15,469 nt of DNA from positions 1 through 15,469 of the forward strand of contig CARXAY010000006.1 in the NCBI GenBank assembly GCA_949093475.1, read 5' to 3'. Of the stretch, positions 7,744 to 12,559 are shown piece by piece. This stretch comes from an uncultured Oscillospiraceae bacterium. Its GTDB lineage: Bacteria; Bacillota; Clostridia; Oscillospirales; Oscillospiraceae. The position numbers and the translations under genes were made by a program. Below the pieces are notes generated by a model that was given only the letters and a program-made list of their open reading frames with translations, did not search any database and had not been told where the DNA came from. How positions within the stretch are numbered: position 1 is the first letter of the stretch; each line of letters opens with the position of its first letter.

Positions 7744-8916
7744 ATGCTTCACTTACTTCTGGCAGTCATTTATATCTCTTTTATCAGCTTGGGCCTGCCC
7801 GACTCTTTGTTGGGGTCGGCGTGGCCGTCCATGTACGTTGAGTTTGGCGTTCCCGTTTCCTATGCCGGGGTCATCTCCATGATCATCGCGGTTGGGACAA
7901 TTATTTCCAGCCTGCAAAGTGACCGGCTGACCCGGAAGCTGGGTGCGGGAAAGGTAACGGCCATCAGCGTGGGGATGACGGCGGCGGCGATCCTTGGCTT
8001 TTCCGTCAGCCACTCCTTCTGGATGCTGTGCCTGTGGGCCATCCCTTACGGTTTGGGGGCGGGCAGCGTGGACGCGGCGCTGAACAACTATGTGGCCCTT
8101 CACTTTGCCAGCCGGCATATGAGTTGGCTTCACTGTATGTGGGGCGTCGGGGCATCTCTCGGCCCTTACATCATGGGGTATGCGCTTACCGGCGGAGGCG
8201 GCTGGAACATGGGATACCGCTACATTGCCCTGCTGCAGATCGTTCTGACAGCGGTTTTAATGCTGAGCCTGCCTCTTTGGAAAAAACCGTCGGAAAGTGG
8301 AATGGGAGCAGAGGAAGCCCCGGCGCTGTCCTTGAGGCAGATCCTCCGCATCCCCGGCGCGAAGGCGGTCATGGTGACCTTCTTCTGCTACTGCGCCGTA
8401 GAGCAGACGGCGGGCCTGTGGGCCAGCAGCTATCTGGCGCTGTACAAGGGCGTCCCGGCGGAAACTGCGGCCGGGTTTGCCAGCTTGTTTTTCATCGGTA
8501 TTACAGTGGGCCGGGCGCTGAGCGGCTTTTTGACCATGAAGCTGAGCGACAGCCAAATGATTCGGTTGGGGCAGGGGATCATTGCGGTGGGAATCGTCGC
8601 CCTCCTGCTGCCGCTGGGGGAATACGCCGCCCTTGCAGGGCTGATCCTCATTGGCCTTGGCTGCGCCCCCATCTACCCCTGCATCATCCATTCCACACCC
8701 GCCCACTTCGGCGCGGAGAACTCTCAGGCGATCATCGGCGTTCAAATGGCCAGCGCTTATGTGGGAACTTGCCTGATGCCGCCGCTGTTTGGCTTGATCG
8801 CCAACCATATCACCGTATCGCTGTTTCCCTTCTATCTGCTGGCCATCTTGTCCTTGATGGTGCTTACACATGAAATACTGCTGAAAAAGAGCAGGGCACC
8901 GGTCAAAGATCGATAG
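7744..8916 (+). CDS. MFS transporter, FHS-like (sugar symporter type)
   Basis: A 390-residue integral membrane protein with about 12 hydrophobic segments, the normal size for a major facilitator. The block GLGAGSVDAALNNYVALHF followed by MSWLHCMWGVGASLGP matches the pattern GxGxGxxDxxxNxxV...LHxxxGxGaxxGP seen in the FHS (fucose-galactose-glucose:H+ symporter) group and its relatives such as YfkF. The cytoplasmic loop near residues 180-195 separates the two six-helix halves. The ATG follows AGGAGGG by 7 bases. It lies divergent to the AraC/cupin regulator, so regulated uptake or efflux of the regulator's ligand is likely. A sugar is the leading guess given the family and the nearby glycosidase genes, but drug or metabolite export is possible. 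No further gene follows in the same unit; the blaI promoter begins 22 bases after the stop. Confidence 0.88.
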   Translation: MLHLLLAVIYISFISLGLPDSLLGSAWPSMYVEFGVPVSYAGVISMIIAVGTIISSLQSDRLTRKLGAGKVTAISVGMTAAAILGFSVSHSFWMLCLWAIPYGLGAGSVDAALNNYVALHFASRHMSWLHCMWGVGASLGPYIMGYALTGGGGWNMGYRYIALLQIVLTAVLMLSLPLWKKPSESGMGAEEAPALSLRQILRIPGAKAVMVTFFCYCAVEQTAGLWASSYLALYKGVPAETAAGFASLFFIGITVGRALSGFLTMKLSDSQMIRLGQGIIAVGIVALLLPLGEYAALAGLILIGLGCAPIYPCIIHSTPAHFGAENSQAIIGVQMASAYVGTCLMPPLFGLIANHITVSLFPFYLLAILSLMVLTHEILLKKSRAPVKDR

Positions 8917-8937
8917 ACTGTGTCGTATATGGTTGGA

Positions 8938-8973
8938 TTGCGTCTTGACGTAAGGCTGAGGTCGGGTTATAAT
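8938..8973 (+). promoter_or_regulatory. blaI-operon promoter with overlapping dyad operator
   Basis: TTGACG (8945-8950) and a perfect TATAAT (8968-8973) are 17 bp apart, one of the strongest sigma-A-like promoters in the window. The dyad CGTC-TT-GACG (8941-8950), extendable to 8938-8953 with one mismatched pair, covers the -35. It is the natural candidate for the BlaI-type operator, although it does not resemble the TACA/TGTA operator of staphylococcal BlaI/MecI. Confidence 0.65.
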
Positions 8974-9021
8974 AGCCATAGTGCAAAGGATACCCAGAAT
9001 TCTACGATGGAGGGAGACAAT

Positions 9022-9408
9022 ATGCTTTTACGCAGAAGCGAAACAGAAATTATGGACGCGTTATGGAGCAGCAAGGAACCGCTTTCTTCGGCCGCGCTGA
9101 TCGAGGCGATCCCCCAGCGCAGGTGGAAGGAACGTTCCATTTTTGCGATTTTGGACGGCCTGCTGAAAAAGGAAATGATCTACGAAGCGGGCTTTGTCCG
9201 CCGGGGCAAGACTATTGCCCGCACCTTTGCTCCGACCATGACCTATTCTGAATTCATTGCAAAGCAGGTGTCGGAAGCCGGCGCTCTCTATAAGCCCACG
9301 CTGCCCGGGCTGATGTCTGCATTTTTTGACAAAGAAGATGTCACGGAGGAAACACTGAAAGAGCTGGAGGACATGATTGCCGAAAAGAAGGACGAGATAG
9401 GGAAATGA
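9022..9408 (+). CDS. BlaI/MecI-family transcriptional repressor
   Basis: A 128-residue protein, the standard BlaI/MecI length. Residues 3-75 form the winged helix (SETEIMDALWSSKEPLSSAALIEAI, with the recognition region around RRWKERSIFAILDGLLKK). The C-terminal part (76-128) is the helical dimerisation domain, ending in an acidic helix. The stretch SAFFDKED (99-106) lies where staphylococcal BlaI is cleaved, so proteolytic inactivation is plausible. The ATG at 9022 is preferred because GGAGGGAG is just upstream; an in-frame ATG at 9007 lies too close to, or within, that site. The stop overlaps the ATG of the M56 gene (ATGA at 9405-9408), implying translational coupling. In this family the repressor controls its own operon and is relieved by the membrane protease. 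No beta-lactamase is encoded nearby. Confidence 0.92.
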   Translation: MLLRRSETEIMDALWSSKEPLSSAALIEAIPQRRWKERSIFAILDGLLKKEMIYEAGFVRRGKTIARTFAPTMTYSEFIAKQVSEAGALYKPTLPGLMSAFFDKEDVTEETLKELEDMIAEKKDEIGK

Positions 9409-9671
9409 TCAGCTTCTGGTCGGTTTTAAGTGCGACCCTATGGTTCGCGCTGGCCTTCCTGTTGCTGGGCGCTTTACGCGGACACACAAATTTCCTCATG
9501 CGCCATGGTACTATGGCATGGTCGATGGCGGTGGTCATGACCCTCGTGCGTCTGCTGTTCCCGTTGGACAGCAAGTATATGTTCGTCATCCGTTCGTATA
9601 AGCTGTTGCCTGTCCTGCGCCGTGCCCTTGACTATCAGCCGGTGCGGGGGTCACTGTGCGGGGGATCTTAG
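9405..9671 (+). CDS. M56 (BlaR1-like) membrane protease, N-terminal fragment before a frameshift
   Basis: An 88-residue product holding the first two transmembrane segments of an M56 protein (about 5-25, SVLSATLWFALAFLLLGAL, and 37-53). Reading leaves the family frame in GGGGG (9646-9650) and ends in an unrelated SLCGGS tail at TAG 9669-9671. Adding one G, or a -1 ribosomal slip, joins it to the overlapping frame that carries TM3 and the zinc site. The sum would be about 367 residues from 9405 to 10507. The gene starts at an ATGA overlap with blaI. I cannot tell a disrupted gene, a sequencing or assembly error in the G-run, and recoding apart from sequence alone. Confidence 0.8.
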   Translation: MISFWSVLSATLWFALAFLLLGALRGHTNFLMRHGTMAWSMAVVMTLVRLLFPLDSKYMFVIRSYKLLPVLRRALDYQPVRGSLCGGS

Positions 9672-10507
9672 CGGGATTGTGGATCGCAGGTAGTTTGCTG
9701 TGGCTTGGGTTTGTCATTTACGGTATGGTTCGTGACCGGCGGCAGCTATGGGAGATCCCGGCTGTACCCTTAACGCCGGAAGTAAAAGCCGCGGCCCGGC
9801 AATGCGGTCTCAGCGAAAGCATGATCTGTATGACTCCGGCAGTCTCCTCGCCTATGACGATGGGCTTGCTGCATCCGACCGTTTTTCTGCCCGTCAGCGT
9901 GGAAAACAAAGACGACTGGCTCTGGATCATGAAGCACGAAATGACCCACATTGCCGGTCACGATGCGTGGCTGCGGTTTGCCTTTCTGATGTTCCGCTGC
10001 TTATTTTGGTGGAATCCCTTGGTTCACTTGGCGCAAAAGTCGTTGGCGGACATTTTGGAACTGCGCTGCGACAAAACTGTGCTGAACAACATGGGTACGG
10101 CCGCTTATGTGGGGGCGATGCGCCGCGCTATGGCGCAAGCAGATCAAGGTGTTTCGCCCTTTATCGGCGCAAGTACCTTTGTTCAACCGAGCAGAGTGAA
10201 TACGCTGGTGTTACGGGCGCGAACGGCGATCGATGCCGCTCCTCAGTGGGACAAGACGGCGGTTGCGGCTTTGGTGGTGAGCATAGCCCTGTTTTTGGCG
10301 TCAGTTGCGTTTATCCTTCAACCGGCAGAGCTGCCTCCTGAAACAGATGAGAGCGATGTCGTCTCGGTAATATCATCCCAAACGACTTATCTGAAGAGGC
10401 TGCCTTCCGGAGAGTATGAGTTTTGGAGCGACGGAGAATTTGTGTGCATAGTTTCTGCTGATATGCTGAAAGATGAAGTATTTCAAAATCTGGAGGTGCT
10501 TCCATGA
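9656..10507 (+). CDS. M56 (BlaR1-like) zinc metalloprotease, C-terminal fragment after the frameshift
   Basis: An open frame of 283 codons counted from GTG 9656; there is no convincing ribosome binding site, so it is probably the continuation of the gene at 9405. It begins with TM3 (about 4-25), followed by the cytoplasmic protease domain with the zinc motif HEMTH (94-98) and the downstream ELRCDK (135-140), whose acidic residues supply the third ligand in M56 enzymes. A last transmembrane helix (about 205-228) leads to only about 55 outside residues. BlaR1 and MecR1 instead carry a penicillin-binding sensor domain of about 250 residues, so this protein should not sense beta-lactams that way. 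Its expected job is signal-induced cleavage of the BlaI repressor encoded just upstream. Its TGA overlaps the next ATG (10504). Confidence 0.85.
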   Translation: MRGILAGLWIAGSLLWLGFVIYGMVRDRRQLWEIPAVPLTPEVKAAARQCGLSESMICMTPAVSSPMTMGLLHPTVFLPVSVENKDDWLWIMKHEMTHIAGHDAWLRFAFLMFRCLFWWNPLVHLAQKSLADILELRCDKTVLNNMGTAAYVGAMRRAMAQADQGVSPFIGASTFVQPSRVNTLVLRARTAIDAAPQWDKTAVAALVVSIALFLASVAFILQPAELPPETDESDVVSVISSQTTYLKRLPSGEYEFWSDGEFVCIVSADMLKDEVFQNLEVLP

Positions 10508-10755
10508 AGATGAAGAAAACAGTCGTTGCGCTGCTGCTTGTCCTGAGCATGGTCGGCAGCTGCGTCAGTGCGCTGGCCGCGGAAGCGGTCACGCCGATCC
10601 TGCCCGCCCAAGCAGAGGATTCCGGCATTGCGCCCCACGCGGAGGAGACTGTTTGGTGTACCCGTGTCCACAACGGAATTCTGCAAAAGCGGCTTTGGTC
10701 GATTACGAATGGCCGCTGGCTGACCGACTGGATCGACATTGGCCCGGCTGGTTGA
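10504..10755 (+). CDS. Small secreted protein co-encoded with BlaI/M56
   Basis: An 83-residue protein of unknown function. Residues 1-25 are a clear Sec signal (MKMKK, then a hydrophobic core, then ALAA at the likely cleavage site). The mature part, about 58 residues, has an acidic first half and a compact, Trp-rich end (RLWSITNGRWLTDWIDIG, 63-80) that looks like a small folded or binding motif. It has one cysteine in the mature part (C52) and one in the signal region (C18), so a lipoprotein form is less likely but not excluded. The start is set by the ATGA overlap with the M56 stop (10504-10507), with GGAGG a few bases before it. It is the last gene of the operon. Ligand, substrate or effector roles relative to the M56 sensor are all possible; none is shown by the sequence. 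Confidence 0.8.
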   Translation: MKMKKTVVALLLVLSMVGSCVSALAAEAVTPILPAQAEDSGIAPHAEETVWCTRVHNGILQKRLWSITNGRWLTDWIDIGPAG

Positions 10756-10828
10756 TCTCCCACCCGGAAATTTCTTTTAATCTACAAGATCACATACAGC
10801 ATATCGGCAGATCGGAACGATCCATAGC

Positions 10829-10860
10829 AAGAGAGCGCACCCCATCGGGTGCGCTCTCTT
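10829..10860 (+). terminator. Strong terminator of the blaI operon
   Basis: A perfect 14-bp stem AAGAGAGCGCACCC/GGGTGCGCTCTCTT (10829-10842 with 10847-10860) with a CATC loop is followed by TTGTTGTG. It lies 73 bases after the small secreted protein gene and before the citrate synthase promoter. The interval 10756-10828 holds only a small GATCG-GAA-CGATC repeat (10810-10822). Confidence 0.85.
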
Positions 10861-10915
10861 GTTGTGTGGGCGGAGGAAAGTTCACAGCCTGTTCAAGCAA
10901 TTTGCGGGACAGGTG

Positions 10916-10924
10916 TGGTATAAT
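10916..10924 (+). promoter_or_regulatory. Extended -10 promoter of the citrate synthase gene
   Basis: TGGTATAAT (10916-10924) is a perfect extended -10 element (TGnTATAAT). No good -35 is found at 16-18 bp; TTCAAG at 10892 is too far (21 bp spacer), so the TG extension probably compensates. The predicted leader is about 37 bases and ends in AAGGAGG (10955-10961). Confidence 0.6.
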
Positions 10925-10967
10925 GCTCATATTATAGAATTTGATTGGGGACGCAAGGAGGCATAAC

Positions 10968-12338
10968 ATGACAAAGTACGAGAATGTGCAGCAGTACACG
11001 GAGAAGATGGCGGCTCTATGCCGGGAGAACGACGCAGTTTCGCGGGAGCTATACAAGGAATTTGACGTGAAGGCGGGGCTGCGGGATGAAAACGGCCAAG
11101 GGGTCGTGGCCGGGCTGACCAACATCTCGGAGGTCAAGGCGTTTGAAATGGTGGACGGGGTGAAGACCCCCTGCGAGGGACGGCTGCGCTACCGGGGCTA
11201 CGACGTGACCGACCTCATCCGGGGCAGCACGGGGATGCGTTTTGCCTTTGAAGAGACCGCCTATCTGCTGATTTTCGGCTGTCTGCCCAGCGAGGAGGAG
11301 TTGAGCAGCTTTTGCGAGGCGCTGTCGGTGTGCCGGACGATGCCCACCAACTTTACCAGAGACGTCATTATGAAAGCGCCCAGCAGCGATGTGATGAACA
11401 CCATGACCAAGAGCGTGCTGACGCTGGCGTCCTATGACAAAAAGGTGGGCGATCTGAGCGAGGAAAACGCCCTTCGGCAGTGCATCGGCCTCATCAGCGT
11501 ATTCCCCATGCTGGCCGTTTACGGCTACCACGCCTACAACCACTACCGGAAAAATGCCAGTATGTACATCCACCGGCCCAACCCCCGGTACTCCATCGCG
11601 GAAAATTTCCTGCGGATGCTTCGGCCGGACATGAAATACACGCCCTTGGAGGCCCGCGTGCTGGACGTGGCGCTGCTGCTCCACGCCGAGCATGGCGGCG
11701 GCAACAACTCCACCTTCACCACCAGAGTGGTCACCTCCTCCGGCTCGGATACATACTCCGCCATGGCGGCGGCCCTTTGCTCCCTCAAGGGCAAGCGCCA
11801 CGGCGGCGCGAACATCATGGTCATGTCCATGATGGAGGATATCAAGCGCCACGTGGGGGACTGGGCCGACGAAGAGGAGGTCATGGCCTATCTGGCCAAA
11901 ATTTTGAACAAGGAGGCCTTTGACCGCAAGGGCCTGATCTACGGCATGGGTCACGCGGTCTACTCCCTGTCCGACCCCAGAGAGGTGATTTTCAAGGGCT
12001 TTGTGGAAAAGCTGGCGGCGGAGAAGGGCAAGGGGAAGGAACTGGCCCTCTATAACGCGGTGGAAGCCGCCGCTCCCAAGCTCATCGCCCGGGAGCGGAA
12101 GATCTACAAGGGTGTCAGCCCCAATGTGGACTTTTACAGCGGCTTTGTCTACGAGATGCTGGGCATCCCGGTGGAGCTTTATACCCCCCTGTTCGCCATT
12201 GCCCGGGTGGCCGGCTGGAGCGCCCACCGCATGGAGGAGCTGGTCTCGGCCAACAAGATCATTCGCCCGGCCTACAAAAGTCTGGTGACGCCGCAGCAAT
12301 ATGTGTCCCGGAGTGAGCGGAAACGGGAGACACTCTAA
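10968..12338 (+). CDS. Citrate synthase
   Basis: A 456-residue enzyme of the citrate/2-methylcitrate synthase family, which condenses acetyl-CoA with oxaloacetate to citrate in the cytoplasm. All three catalytic residues are present: H278 in KGKRHGGAN, H329 in GMGHAVYSLSDPR and D388 in NVDFYSG. Supporting blocks are RLRYRGYDVTDL (72-83), HAEHGGGNNSTF (239-250) and FAIARVAGWSAHRMEE (409-424). It is longer than the classic 370-residue Gram-positive type, with extra N-terminal sequence, like other clostridial forms. The ATG follows AAGGAGG by 6 bases. It is flanked by its own promoter and terminators; no aconitase or isocitrate dehydrogenase gene is adjacent, so the pathway context (probably glutamate synthesis) is inferred. 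2-Methylcitrate synthase activity cannot be excluded, and no gene symbol is assigned. Confidence 0.95.
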   Translation: MTKYENVQQYTEKMAALCRENDAVSRELYKEFDVKAGLRDENGQGVVAGLTNISEVKAFEMVDGVKTPCEGRLRYRGYDVTDLIRGSTGMRFAFEETAYLLIFGCLPSEEELSSFCEALSVCRTMPTNFTRDVIMKAPSSDVMNTMTKSVLTLASYDKKVGDLSEENALRQCIGLISVFPMLAVYGYHAYNHYRKNASMYIHRPNPRYSIAENFLRMLRPDMKYTPLEARVLDVALLLHAEHGGGNNSTFTTRVVTSSGSDTYSAMAAALCSLKGKRHGGANIMVMSMMEDIKRHVGDWADEEEVMAYLAKILNKEAFDRKGLIYGMGHAVYSLSDPREVIFKGFVEKLAAEKGKGKELALYNAVEAAAPKLIARERKIYKGVSPNVDFYSGFVYEMLGIPVELYTPLFAIARVAGWSAHRMEELVSANKIIRPAYKSLVTPQQYVSRSERKRETL

Positions 12339-12353
12339 GCCTGCCGGCTTTTT
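12337..12353 (+). terminator. Short terminator overlapping the citrate synthase stop codon
   Basis: AAGCC (12337-12341), loop TGCC, GGCTT (12346-12350), then a run of five T (12349-12353). The 5-bp stem is short for a terminator, but its position right at the stop codon and the T-run support the call. The rest of the region up to 12444 shows no gene. Confidence 0.45.
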
Positions 12354-12444
12354 CATATTTCATCCCCCGGCCTCTTCCCGTACGCCAAAGAAACAGCGAC
12401 TCCGTCTAATTGCACAAAATTCACAAGGTTAAAAGAGAAAAGTC

Positions 12445-12473
12445 TTGCAAAATACACAGACGAGTGCTATATT
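12445..12473 (+). promoter_or_regulatory. Promoter of the secreted glycosidase gene
   Basis: TTGCAA (12445-12450) and TATATT (12468-12473) are separated by 17 bp, and TGC before the -10 gives an extended -10 element. The predicted start near 12480 leaves a leader of about 80 bases that contains two perfect palindromes. Confidence 0.6.
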
Positions 12474-12489
12474 GAAAATATCTTGCGGA

Positions 12490-12530
12490 GGAAATGTCAT
12501 GACATTTCCATCTCCGGTAAACCGGAGATG
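12490..12530 (+). promoter_or_regulatory. Two abutting perfect palindromes in the glycosidase leader
   Basis: The first is a 20-bp perfect palindrome with half-site GGAAATGTCA (12490-12499) and its exact complement at 12500-12509. The second is CATCTCCGGT-AA-ACCGGAGATG (12509-12530), which as RNA forms a 9-bp stem with a TAAA loop. They share base 12509 and lie between the predicted transcription start and the AGGAGGGG ribosome binding site (12548-12555). The first may be a DNA operator, the second an RNA leader hairpin that protects the message or tunes translation. No T-run follows, so a simple terminator is unlikely. Confidence 0.6.
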
Positions 12531-12559
12531 AATCCGTTTGCGAAATCAGGAGGGGTAAC

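Noticed and set aside
9022..10507. Classical beta-lactam resistance regulator pair (BlaI-BlaR1)
   Set aside because: The M56 protein lacks a penicillin-binding sensor domain and no beta-lactamase or PBP2a gene is present, so beta-lactam resistance should not be called.
11049..12356. 435-codon minus-strand open frame opposite citrate synthase
   Set aside because: It is a codon-bias shadow; the plus strand carries all citrate synthase catalytic motifs.
12481..12559. Riboswitch in the glycosidase leader
   Set aside because: Only two simple palindromes are visible; no known riboswitch core was recognised and no terminator follows.
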